A DNA stretch of 15,832 nt, from NCBI GenBank assembly GCA_045806105.1, contig JBJMJY010000124.1, positions 1 to 15,832 on the forward strand. Reading direction: 5' to 3'. Positions 6,993 through 15,832 of this stretch are shown here, in pieces. Numbering within the stretch: position 1 is the stretch's first letter; each line of letters begins with the position of its first letter. The stretch comes from AC-32 sp045806105. Its GTDB lineage: Bacteria > Actinomycetota > Thermoleophilia > Gaiellales > Gaiellaceae. Below the pieces are notes generated by a model. It was not told the origin of the DNA. It did not search any database and saw only the letters and a program-made list of their open reading frames with translations. Made by a program: the position numbers and the translations under genes.

Positions 6993-7922
6993 TCAGACCT
7001 GGAGGAAACGGCGGATGGTCAGGCCGGAGCCGGCGGCGCCGAGCGCGAGGCCCGCTCCGAGCACGATCAGGACGTGCACCCCGAACGGCCACGCGTGGAT
7101 GTCGGACGCGCTCGTCAGGTGGATCAACGGCATGAACAGGGTCCGCCCGAGCACGAGCAGGACCACCGCGGCGACGGCGCCGCCGAGCCCGCAGAGCAGG
7201 CCCTCGATCATGAACGGCCCGCGCACGAACCAGTTGGTCGCCCCGACGAGCTTCATCACCTCGATCTCGCGCCGCCGCGCGAAGATCGAGAGCCGGATCG
7301 TGTTCGCCACGAGCAGCGTCGACGAGATGAGCAGCACGCAGAACGCGATCAGGACGACGATCCAGAGATAGCGCGCGACGGATAACACGCGGTGCGAGAT
7401 GCGGCTGCAGCTCTCCCCCGTCCCCGTCTTCGACGACTTCGAGCCTGGCGGCGGCGGGCAGATGCTCTCGACGCCCTCCAGGTGCGAGCCCGCGAGCTGC
7501 GTCGAGATCGCGTCGATCTGCTCGGCCCGCTTCGGGAAGACCTTGAACGCGTCCGGGAACGGGTTGTAGGGCAGCGCGTTCACCATCGCGGGGTGCTTCT
7601 TCCGCTCCTGGATGAGCGCCTGCTGCTTCGACACGAAGCGCACCGACTTGACCTGCCGCATGCTGACGAGCGCGTTGTGGACGTTGTTGATCTGGCCGCT
7701 GCTCGCCTCGGAGCCGCAGCGGTTCTGCGTGCAGAGGTAGACGTTCACAAGCAGCTGCTTCTTGTAGTGGTCGCTCAGCGAAAGGGCCCAGCTGCCGAGG
7801 CCGACGACGAGGCCGAGCATGAACATCCCGATCAGGACCGTCGTCGTGGCGGCGAAGGTAGTCGAGAGGTTGGCGCCTAGCGAACGGATCGCTTCGGCGG
7901 CGACGGTGCGGAAGCGGCTCAC
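6993..7922 (-). CDS. ftsX: Cell-division ABC transporter permease FtsX
   Basis: This 309-residue membrane protein has the FtsX plan: a short cytoplasmic N-terminus with amphipathic RFRTVAAEAIRSLGANL, TM1 (about 23-48), a large outside loop (about 49-182), then TM2 (183-207), the cytoplasmic coupling stretch REIEVMKLVGATNWFVRGPF (218-237), TM3 (240-262) and TM4 (280-302). FtsEX uses ATP binding by FtsE to signal through FtsX to peptidoglycan hydrolases at the division site. The outside loop holds four cysteines (64, 69, 155, 172) and a proline/serine-rich insert before TM2. The GTG start at 7922 overlaps the ftsE TGA by 4 bp, so the pair is translationally coupled. The stop is UGA followed by C, 40 nt before the next start. 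Confidence 0.96.
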   Translation of the reverse strand: MSRFRTVAAEAIRSLGANLSTTFAATTTVLIGMFMLGLVVGLGSWALSLSDHYKKQLLVNVYLCTQNRCGSEASSGQINNVHNALVSMRQVKSVRFVSKQQALIQERKKHPAMVNALPYNPFPDAFKVFPKRAEQIDAISTQLAGSHLEGVESICPPPPGSKSSKTGTGESCSRISHRVLSVARYLWIVVLIAFCVLLISSTLLVANTIRLSIFARRREIEVMKLVGATNWFVRGPFMIEGLLCGLGGAVAAVVLLVLGRTLFMPLIHLTSASDIHAWPFGVHVLIVLGAGLALGAAGSGLTIRRFLQV

Positions 7923-8695
7923 TCGGTCGTGTACCCGCCGCGCCGCTCGTCGCGCAGCAGCTTTCCGGTCTCGAGCGCGATCACCCGCTTGCGCATCTTG
8001 TCGACCATCTCGCGGTCGTGAGTGGCCATCAGGATCGTGGTGCCGGAGCGGTTGATCCGGTAGAGCAGTTGCATGATCCCGACGCTCGTGTCGGGGTCGA
8101 GGTTCCCGGTCGGCTCGTCGCAGATCAGCAGCGGCGGGTGGTTCACGAACGCGCGCGCGATCGAGACGCGCTGCTGCTCGCCCCCGGAGAGCTCGTCGGG
8201 ATAGGAGCTCATCTTGTGCGAGAGGCCGACCATGTTCAGCACCTCTGGCACCTTGCGCCGGATCTGGGTCGAGCTCTCGCCCTGCACCTTGAGCGCGTAG
8301 GCGACGTTCTCGGCGGCGGTGCGGTTCGGCAGCAGCTTGAAGTCCTGGAAGACGCAGCCGACGTTGCGCCGCAGCATCGGCACCTTCGAGCGCTTGAGCC
8401 GGCCGAGGTCGCGGCCGCCGACGACGATCTTGCCGCGCGTCAGCTCGATCTCCTTCAGCACGAGGCGGATGACGGTCGACTTGCCGGAGCCCGAGGCGCC
8501 GACGATGAAGACGAACTCGCCCTTGTCGATCGCGAACGAGACGTCCTGCAGCGCCGCGACGTCCGGCTCGTAGATCTTGGTCACGTTCTCGAACGTGACC
8601 ATCGCCGAGCTCGAGGGCGCGGGCGGCGGCTCCTGCCGCTGCCCGTTTAGGACGGCAGTGCCTACGTCAGTCTGCTGAAGGTCCGTTTCTTGCAC
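7919..8695 (-). CDS. ftsE: Cell-division ATP-binding protein FtsE
   Basis: This ABC ATPase pairs with FtsX at the inner face of the membrane. It shows Walker A GASGSGKST (66-74), the Q-loop region VFQDFKLLPNRTAAENV, the signature LSGGEQQR (169-176), Walker B LLICDEPTGNLD with E194, and the switch histidine in MATHDRE. The 258-residue reading from GTG at 8695 has about 31 extra, low-complexity residues (Q/P/S-rich) before MVTFENVTKIY, where FtsE normally begins. ATG at 8602 is therefore an alternative start, giving about 227 residues, the usual family length. Neither start has a strong Shine-Dalgarno. It follows prfB by about 70 bp, an order common in Actinobacteria, and overlaps ftsX by 4 bp. 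Confidence 0.96.
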   Translation of the reverse strand: MQETDLQQTDVGTAVLNGQRQEPPPAPSSSAMVTFENVTKIYEPDVAALQDVSFAIDKGEFVFIVGASGSGKSTVIRLVLKEIELTRGKIVVGGRDLGRLKRSKVPMLRRNVGCVFQDFKLLPNRTAAENVAYALKVQGESSTQIRRKVPEVLNMVGLSHKMSSYPDELSGGEQQRVSIARAFVNHPPLLICDEPTGNLDPDTSVGIMQLLYRINRSGTTILMATHDREMVDKMRKRVIALETGKLLRDERRGGYTTE

Positions 8696-8766
8696 GACAA
8701 AAAGAGCGGCTCGGCGCGGGAAGGCGCCGGGTGGGCTACGGCGCCGAATGCTAGCTAAACCCGCGG
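8696..8766 (-). terminator. Possible hairpin between prfB and ftsE
   Basis: The 71-bp gap holds GGCGCCG (8723-8729) and CGGCGCC (8739-8745), arms of a 7-bp hairpin with a 9-nt loop. An overlapping alternative, GGCGC/GCGCC, can also form. A run of five T on the minus strand (8705-8701 region) lies further downstream, not directly after the stem. This could be a weak terminator or a processing site partly uncoupling prfB from ftsE. No convincing promoter for ftsE was found here. Confidence 0.3.
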
Positions 8767-9877
8767 CTAGAGCACTCTGCCCGCGGCCTTCGCGAGCAGG
8801 TACTCGTGGACGAAGTCGTCCAGCGCGCCGTCGAGAACTGCCTGCGTGTTGCCGGTTTCGTGCTCGGTGCGGTGGTCCTTGACGAGCTGGTAGGGGTGCA
8901 GGACGTAGCTGCGGATCTGGCTGCCGAAGTCGGCCTGCTGCGCGGCGCCCCGCTCGTTCGCCAGTTCCTCTTCGCGTCGTTCCTGCTCCTGCTCGAGCAG
9001 CCGCGACTTGAGCACGCGCAGCGCGGTCTGCTTGTTGGAGCTCTGCGAGCGCTCGTTCTGGATCTGGACGACGATGCCCGTCGGGATGTGCGTGATCCGG
9101 ACGGCGGAGTCGGTCTTGTTCACGTGCTGCCCGCCGGCGCCGCTCGCGCGGTAGGTGTCGATGCGGAGGTCGCTTTCGTCCAGCTCGACGTCAACGTCGT
9201 CCGGCAGCAGGGGCGCGACGATCACCTGCGCGAAGCTCGTGTGGCGCCGGTGCGCCTGGTCGAACGGGCTCAGGCGGACGAGCCGGTGGACGCCTCGCTC
9301 GGCCTTCAGGATTCCGTAGGCGTTCTCGCCCTTGACGCTGAAGGTCGCCGACTTGAGGCCCGCCTCCTCGCCGGGGCTCGCCTCGAGCAGCTCGGTCTGG
9401 AAGCCGCGGTCGGCCGCCCAGCGGAGGTACATGCGCAGCAGGATCTCGGCCCAGTCCTGCGCGTCCGTGCCGCCGGTGCCGGCGTGGATCGTGACGAGGG
9501 CGTCGCCCGCGTCGTACTCGCCCGAGAAGAGCGCGTCCTCCTGGAGGCGGTCGAGCTCCTGCCGCAGCGGCACGATGCTGGCGGTGATCTCCTGCTCCAT
9601 GTCGCCGTCCATCGCGAGGAGCTCCTTGGCGTCCTCGTAGTCCTGCGTCAGGCGGCGGTACCGCTCGAGGCGGCGTGTCAGCCGCGCGTGCTCGGCACTG
9701 ACCTCGGCCGCGTGCCGCTGGTCGTCCCAGAACCCCGGCGCGCCGAGCTCCTGCTCGAGCCCGTCCAGGCGCCGCTCCAGCTGCTCCGGGTCAAAGGTAA
9801 TCACGGACCCAGGCGAGCTGGGCCCCGATCTCCTCGAGCTGCTGGTCGAGCGGTTGAGCGGGGGTCTGGTCTGCCAT
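8767..9877 (-). CDS. prfB: Peptide chain release factor 2, expressed by programmed +1 frameshift
   Basis: RF2 releases the peptide at UGA and UAA codons. The N-terminal 28 codons start at ATG 9877 (MADQTPAQPLDQQLEEIG) and end at an in-frame TGA (9793-9791) right after CTT. The rest, starting GAC CCG GAG CAG (DPEQLERRL), is in the +1 frame from 9792 to the TAG at 8767. Joined, the protein has 369 residues, the normal RF2 size. It carries the codon-recognition tripeptide SPF (in VRLSPFDQA) and the peptidyl-hydrolysis motif GGQ at 248-250 (ASGAGGQHVNK). The frameshift autoregulates RF2: low RF2 lets the ribosome pause at UGA and shift. A spurious reading of the +1 frame upstream of 9792 looks open to 10056 but is not the start. 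The gene precedes ftsE. Confidence 0.97.
9790..9796 (-). promoter_or_regulatory. RF2 programmed +1 frameshift site (CUU UGA C)
   Basis: The minus strand reads TAC CTT TGA C, the same slippery heptamer as in E. coli and most bacterial prfB genes: CUU in the P site can slip to UUU while UGA waits in the A site. The E. coli stimulator AGGGGG, placed 3 nt before CUU, is not present; the equivalent stretch here is GTCCGTGAT, with little Shine-Dalgarno character. Confidence 0.93.
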
Positions 9878-9981
9878 CGCCGCTCGATCGTAGCCGACGG
9901 TCGCCCTCGGGATCGGCGAGTCCTGTGGGCGACTCGGCACAGCTTCGGCACACCTCGGACGCGTCCCGAGCGGCCATGTTG

Positions 9982-9994
9982 GGGGACAGTCCCC
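9982..9994. repeat. GGGGAC-A-GTCCCC palindrome
   Basis: Six-base arms GGGGAC and GTCCCC surround a single A. CATG occurs on each side (9975-9978 and 9998-10001), extending the symmetry. The architecture is the same as in the repeat at 5301-5313 (GGTGAC-T-GTCACC). It lies mid-way between secA and prfB, outside any gene. Confidence 0.65.
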
Positions 9995-10018
9995 TGCCAT
10001 GTCCGTGGGAGGTGTCGC

Positions 10019-10045
10019 GCGCTGCCGGGCTCTGCTCGGCAGCGC
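10019..10045 (-). terminator. Secondary hairpin downstream of secA
   Basis: GCGCTGCCG (10019-10027) and CGGCAGCGC (10037-10045) are perfect 9-bp arms around a 9-nt loop. There is no T-run. Together with the composite hairpin just upstream on the minus strand it may help end the secA transcript. Confidence 0.4.
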
Positions 10046-10070
10046 TCGCTGGGCATCTAGTGCGAGGCGA

Positions 10071-10121
10071 GACGTCGAAAGTCGTCATGCCGGCGGCGCA
10101 GCCGCCGGCGGACTTTCGACG

Positions 10122-10123
<2 letters not shown>
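10071..10123 (-). terminator. Composite long hairpin at the secA stop codon
   Basis: Outer arms GACGTCGAAAGTC (10071-10083) and GACTTTCGACGTC (10111-10123) are a perfect 13-bp inverted repeat. Inside them GCCGGCGGC (10089-10097) and GCCGCCGGC (10101-10109) form a 9-bp stem closed by a GCA loop. The secA TGA (10124-10122) overlaps the outer arm. No T-run follows, so it would be a U-less terminator or mRNA 3'-end stabiliser; a mobile palindromic repeat is also possible. Confidence 0.65.
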
Positions 10124-12839
<2,716 letters not shown>

Positions 12840-12866
12840 TCGTCCTAGGGTAGCTGCCCTCCGGGC

Positions 12867-13421
12867 TTACAGCGGATCGGCCTCGACCTCCCAGAGGCGG
12901 CCGTCGAGCCGCCTGGCGCGGACGACGAAGTGGTCTCCCTCCTCGCGGCCGAGGCGCTCGAGCTCCGGGACGGTTCCGAACTCACGCGCGCCGTCGACGG
13001 AGAGCGTGCGGCCGCTCTCGGCCTCGACGAGCTCGAGCTCGTCGCCGGGGGCCTCGAACTCGGCGACCTGGACGCGCCGCGCCGCGACCGCCCAGACGTC
13101 CTTGCGCTGGCGGACCGCCTCGGCGCGGTAGGGCGCCTCTACGGTCTGCTCGATCGCCTCCGCGAGCGGGCCGAGCGTGTCCTCCGGCTCGTCCTCGTCG
13201 ACCACGAGGTCGCCGTTCGGCAGCGCGACGAAGTGAAGCTCGTCGCCGGCGAGGCCGGGCGCGTTGGCGGACGCGACCGCGTCCCAGCGGCGCGGCCGCG
13301 GCACGCCGTGGATGCCGGTCACGCCCCAGTGCGGGCCCGGGTCGACCAGCGGCGGCTCCTGCTGCTCCAGGCGCGCCTCGCGCGCGAGCTTCTTGTGGAT
13401 CGGCTCGCGCCGGAAGATCAC
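12867..13421 (-). CDS. Conserved-looking protein of unknown function, coupled to hpf
   Basis: I do not recognise a named family for this 184-residue soluble protein. It begins with a basic stretch (FRREPIHKKLAREARLEQ), then PHWGVTGIHGVPRPRRWD, an acidic patch (DLVVDEDEPEDT, about 70-81) and a C-terminal half rich in alternating hydrophobic and charged residues that suggests beta strands (VWAVAARRVQVAEF; GDHFVVRARRLDGRLWEVEADPL). No signal peptide, membrane segment or cysteine motif is seen. The GTG start at 13421 overlaps the hpf TGA by 4 bp, so translation is probably coupled, and secA starts 27 bp later. Codon use and composition match its neighbours, and coding is well supported by the overlap. 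Its place between hpf and secA makes a link to ribosomes or to secretion possible, but this is only context. Confidence 0.82.
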   Translation of the reverse strand: MIFRREPIHKKLAREARLEQQEPPLVDPGPHWGVTGIHGVPRPRRWDAVASANAPGLAGDELHFVALPNGDLVVDEDEPEDTLGPLAEAIEQTVEAPYRAEAVRQRKDVWAVAARRVQVAEFEAPGDELELVEAESGRTLSVDGAREFGTVPELERLGREEGDHFVVRARRLDGRLWEVEADPL

Positions 13422-13960
13422 TGCGGCTCGATGAGCCCGTACCCGCCGTCGCGGCGTCGGTAGACGACGTTGACGTCGCCGGAGTCGGCGTTGCGGAAGA
13501 CGAAGAAGTCGTGCCCGATGAGCTCGAGCTGCAGGACGGCCTCCTCGGCGTTCATCGGGTTCAGCGCGAACTGCTTCGTCTTGACGATCTGGGGCTCGTT
13601 GCCTTCGGCCATGACTCCCATGCTGTCAGGTGCGGGGCCGTTTGCGCGAGCGGCGCGCCGGCGGCGGTCGCGGCCGCGGGTGCGGTACCGACTGATCTGG
13701 CGCTCGAGCTTCTCGACGAGCTGGTCGATCGACGCGCGCATGTCGGAGGACGCCTCGCGTGCGCGGAGGACTGGGCCGTTCGTCCAGATCGTGGCTTCGG
13801 CAACGTGGTTCTGGGCGATGGACGGGTTCTTCTCCACGGCCAGCTCGAGCTCGACCCGCGGGTCAGGCAGCTGTCGCTCCAGCTTCGAGAGCTTCGCCTC
13901 CGCATAGCTCCGGATCGCGTCGCTGATCTCGAGGTTTCTGCCCTTGACCTGGAACTGCAT
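13418..13960 (-). CDS. hpf: Ribosome hibernation-promoting factor, long form (HPF/RaiA family)
   Basis: This 180-residue protein has the two parts of long HPF. The N-terminal S30AE domain (about 1-98) starts MQFQVKGRNLEISDAIRSYAEAKLSKLER, sits near the decoding site and blocks mRNA and tRNA binding. After a basic, disordered-looking linker (about 99-120) comes the C-terminal domain (about 122-178: KTKQFALNPMNAEEAVLQLELIG, then HDFFVFRNADSG), which dimerises to join two 70S ribosomes into 100S particles. The ATG at 13960 has a very good AGGAGG five or so bases upstream. It lies 36 bp after comF and overlaps the unknown gene by 4 bp. The comF-hpf-secA order is found widely in Actinobacteria. 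Confidence 0.96.
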   Translation of the reverse strand: MQFQVKGRNLEISDAIRSYAEAKLSKLERQLPDPRVELELAVEKNPSIAQNHVAEATIWTNGPVLRAREASSDMRASIDQLVEKLERQISRYRTRGRDRRRRAARANGPAPDSMGVMAEGNEPQIVKTKQFALNPMNAEEAVLQLELIGHDFFVFRNADSGDVNVVYRRRDGGYGLIEPQ

Positions 13961-13996
13961 CGGCCCTCCTTCGACGCGTGGCTCCTCGTTCGGAAT

Positions 13997-14674
13997 CTAG
14001 CGGACGACCCGTGCGAACGTCACCACGTCGACCCGGCGCGCGCCGCCCTTGCGGAGAGCAGTCGCGGCTGCGCTCACGGTCGAGCCGCTCGTGTAGACGT
14101 CGTCCACGAGGACGACCTGGCTCGGCGCCCCGCGCGCAGGGGCGAACGCACCGGCCACGTTGCGCCGGCGGTCGGCGAGTGACAACCCGCGCTGCCGCGG
14201 GACCGGCCGGGTTCTGCCGAGCAGGGGCAGCACCGGGAGCGCCCAGCGTTCGCCGAGCTCGCGCGCTAGCCGTTCCGCCGGCTGGTAGCCGCGCTCGAGG
14301 CCGCGAGCGCGGTCGGCCGGGACGAAGGCCATCGCGCCCGCGCCGTCGGGCGGGGAGAGCGCGTACGCGATCTCGTCGGCCGCGGTCGTCGCGAGCTTGC
14401 GCAGGCCGCGCTCCTTCCAGGCGCGGACGAGCCGGCGGACGCCGTCGTCGTAGGCGACCGCGGCGCGGGCGGACGCGAACGCGAGGCGGCGGCCGGAGCA
14501 CTCGCGACAGCGCGCGACGGGCCAGGCGGTTGGAGCGCCGCAGCGATGACACCAGGGCGGGCACAACCGCGGGAGGCCGTCGCGGCAGGCCCGGCAGAGC
14601 TGCTCACCGGCGGCGTCGCAGACGACACAGCGCGCGGGCAGGATCAGGTCTAGGAGCTTCACGTCACACCACAC
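13997..14674 (-). CDS. comF: ComF-family phosphoribosyltransferase-like protein
   Basis: This 225-residue protein has an N-terminal zinc-ribbon-like region with paired cysteines (C16/C19, C27/C30, C42/C45, C56/C59) and a C-terminal type I phosphoribosyltransferase fold with the PRPP loop VVLVDDVYTSGST (187-199). Upstream, RGYQPAERLARELG and RQRGLSLADRRRNVAGAF are family hallmarks. ComF proteins act in DNA uptake during natural transformation in competent species; the role in organisms not known to be competent is unsettled. GTG at 14674 was chosen because GGAGG lies five bases upstream; a GTG at 14662 is the alternative. It is the first gene after the terminator at 14702-14728 and is likely to lead the comF-hpf-unknown-secA transcript. 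Confidence 0.93.
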   Translation of the reverse strand: MWCDVKLLDLILPARCVVCDAAGEQLCRACRDGLPRLCPPWCHRCGAPTAWPVARCRECSGRRLAFASARAAVAYDDGVRRLVRAWKERGLRKLATTAADEIAYALSPPDGAGAMAFVPADRARGLERGYQPAERLARELGERWALPVLPLLGRTRPVPRQRGLSLADRRRNVAGAFAPARGAPSQVVLVDDVYTSGSTVSAAATALRKGGARRVDVVTFARVVR

Positions 14675-14701
14675 TCACCTCCGCGAGCGAGCGTAGAGAC
14701 G

Positions 14702-14728
14702 AAAGCGTCACGCGTGGGTGACGCCTTT
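14702..14728 (-). terminator. Symmetric intrinsic terminator after the nucleotidyltransferase
   Basis: On the minus strand AAAG-GCGTCAC (stem), a 6-nt loop CCACGC and GTGACGC-TTT form a 7-bp GC-rich stem flanked by A and T runs, about 20 nt after the nucleotidyltransferase stop. The plus strand has nearly the same layout (AAAGCGTCAC ... CCTTT). It should separate the mtnA pair from comF. Confidence 0.7.
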
Positions 14729-14747
14729 GTGACGGATGTGTGCCGGG

Positions 14748-15485
14748 TTATCCCCCGGCGCTGAAGGCGCGGTCCGCCTCCGCGAGCGTTTCCTTGGAGC
14801 CGACGTCGAACCACTGTCCGGGCACGCGCCAACCGAACACCGGCGTGCGCGGGTAGAGCCACTGAACGAGGCGCCCGGGCTGGTCGGGATTGTTACCGGC
14901 GTCGAGGTACTCCCGGACGAAGCCGAGCGCCGAGCGCGGGTAGAAGTACATCGCGATCCCGGCCAGGGTGCTGCGCGGCTGCTCGGGCTTTTCCTCCAGC
15001 CGCGTCACGCGGTCATCGCCGTCGAGCTCGATCACCGCGTAACGGCGGATCACGTTGAGGTCGCCGACGTCGTAGACGCCGAGCGCGGGGCCGCCCTTCT
15101 CCAGCGCGAACTCGGGAAACGCCGCAATGCTCTCGCTGAAGAGGTTGTCTCCGGCGAGCACCAGCAGATCGTCGTCCAGCGCCCCCTCCCGGATCGTGAG
15201 GTCGAGGTCGCCGATGGCGCCGAGCCTCGACTCGTCGTCCACCGTGCCGTCGTCGACGATCCGCACCGGCAGCCCCGACCGGCCGGCCGCCCACTCCCGA
15301 AAGGCGTCCGCGAACTTCGAGTTGGTCACCACGTACACCTCGTCGAGCCCGTCGATTTCCTCGAGCTGCGCCAGCAGGCGGTCGAGCATCGACTTTCCAC
15401 CGACCGGGAGCAGCGCCTTCGGCCGGTCGAGCGTCAGCGGGTACAGCCGCGTCGCGTACCCCGCCGCGAGTATCACGGCCTTCAT
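14748..15485 (-). CDS. Sugar-phosphate nucleotidyltransferase (NTP_transferase family)
   Basis: This 245-residue enzyme has the family signature near the N-terminus, AAGYATRLYPLTLDRPKALL, with the nucleotide loop G9-R13 and the catalytic-type K23. Metal-binding aspartates are D113 (AGDN, 111-114) and D227 (GQWFDVGS). EEKP (164-167) is also typical. Such enzymes join a sugar-1-phosphate and an NTP to give an NDP-sugar and pyrophosphate. The GDN motif recalls glucose-1-phosphate thymidylyltransferases, but there is no C-terminal beta-helix and the sugar and base cannot be fixed. Its ATG (15485) overlaps the mtnA TGA (ATGA), so it is coupled to a methionine-salvage gene. The TAA stop is followed by a terminator. 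Confidence 0.9.
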   Translation of the reverse strand: MKAVILAAGYATRLYPLTLDRPKALLPVGGKSMLDRLLAQLEEIDGLDEVYVVTNSKFADAFREWAAGRSGLPVRIVDDGTVDDESRLGAIGDLDLTIREGALDDDLLVLAGDNLFSESIAAFPEFALEKGGPALGVYDVGDLNVIRRYAVIELDGDDRVTRLEEKPEQPRSTLAGIAMYFYPRSALGFVREYLDAGNNPDQPGRLVQWLYPRTPVFGWRVPGQWFDVGSKETLAEADRAFSAGG

Positions 15486-15832
15486 GCCGGCACCGCCGCG
15501 CCCAGCGACTCTGCGTACGGGGCCCGGTGCACGCCGTGCTCGGTCACGATCGCGGAGATCAACTCCGCGGGTGTGACGTCGAATGCGGGGTTCCAGGCGC
15601 CAAAGCGCGCGGTCACCTCCGCCGGGTCGCGCTCCTCGATCGGGATCTCGACGCCGCTGCTGACCGTCAGGTCGACCGAAGACGACGGCGCGACGACGTA
15701 GAACGGCACGTCGTGCCGCGCCGCGAGCACGGCGAGCGGGTACGTCCCGACCTTGTTCGCCGTGTCGCCGTTCGCGGCCACGCGGTCCGCGCCCACGAGA
15801 ATGGCGTCGACGCGGCCGGCGGCGAGGAGCCC
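15482..15832 (-). CDS. mtnA: Methylthioribose-1-phosphate isomerase, C-terminal part (partial at right edge)
   Basis: 116 residues are visible, open to the window edge. GADRVAANGDTANKVGTY, VPFYVVAPSSSVDL, VEIPIEERDP and NPAFDVTPAELI are hallmarks of MtnA, in the eIF2B-alpha/MTNA family; the aspartate in GADR is the family's catalytic residue. MtnA converts 5-methylthioribose-1-phosphate to 5-methylthioribulose-1-phosphate in methionine salvage. The family also includes ribose-1,5-bisphosphate isomerases, but the motif set fits MtnA better. It overlaps the nucleotidyltransferase by 4 bp. The N-terminal two thirds lie outside the window. Confidence 0.93.
   Translation of the reverse strand, partial: GLLAAGRVDAILVGADRVAANGDTANKVGTYPLAVLAARHDVPFYVVAPSSSVDLTVSSGVEIPIEERDPAEVTARFGAWNPAFDVTPAELISAIVTEHGVHRAPYAESLGAAVPA

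Larger units (their letters stand above)
9878..10121. other. Intergenic region between secA and prfB
   Basis: This 244-bp gap has no credible gene. From right to left it holds the composite hairpin over the secA stop, a 9-bp hairpin (10019-10045), the 13-nt palindrome at 9982-9994, a short direct repeat (TCGGCACA twice near 9934-9952) and the prfB leader. A TACGAT on the minus strand (9893-9888), 10 nt before the prfB ATG, is a possible -10 box, which would give a nearly leaderless mRNA, but no -35 match was found. Confidence 0.6.

Noticed and set aside
9878..10056. Upstream extension of the prfB +1 frame giving a 429-residue protein
   Set aside because: The true RF2 N-terminus is in the other frame (ATG 9877), joined by the CTT TGA C frameshift. 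The extension has no RF2 similarity.

Overview
The window is high-GC chromosomal DNA of an actinobacterium. The best guess is a deep-branching Actinomycetota such as class Thermoleophilia. This is inferred from gene order (comF-hpf-secA and prfB-ftsE-ftsX-smpB-ssrA are actinobacterial blocks), from frequent GTG starts and from protein character; no search was run. Most of the window is core housekeeping DNA. I do not see a clearly new defence, CRISPR or secretion system, and the interesting points are local.

Left edge (1-545). The C-terminal end of a tyrosine recombinase (+) runs into the 3' end of a one-piece tmRNA gene (ssrA, minus strand). This is the usual picture of an integrative element inserted at ssrA. 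The tmRNA encodes the proteolysis tag AKDNSALALAA.

Signalling block (555-4817). A membrane-anchored PAS-GAF-PAS histidine kinase (-) ends 9 nt before the tmRNA 5' end and diverges from a two-gene + strand operon. That operon holds a GNAT acetyltransferase overlapping by 4 bp an alpha/beta-hydrolase-class III nucleotidyl cyclase fusion of the Mycobacterium Rv1900c type. These three genes separate smpB from ssrA, which are neighbours in many Actinobacteria.

Translation, secretion and division block (4798-14674, all minus). In transcription order it reads comF, hpf (long form), an unknown gene translationally coupled to hpf, secA, a strong hairpin, prfB (RF2 with a programmed +1 frameshift), ftsE, ftsX, an RNase II/R-family nuclease and smpB. 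SmpB, tmRNA and RNase R work together in rescue of stalled ribosomes and decay of nonstop mRNA. HPF dimerises idle ribosomes and RF2 terminates at UGA/UAA. SecA drives Sec export, and FtsEX gates peptidoglycan hydrolysis at the septum.

Right edge (14748-15832, minus). A partial mtnA (methionine salvage) overlaps a sugar-phosphate nucleotidyltransferase by ATGA. A symmetric terminator separates this pair from comF.

Non-coding structure includes two 13-nt palindromes of the same form, GGNGAC-N-GTCNCC (one tandemly extended), a composite hairpin over the secA stop codon, and a candidate ssrA -10 box inside the kinase gene.
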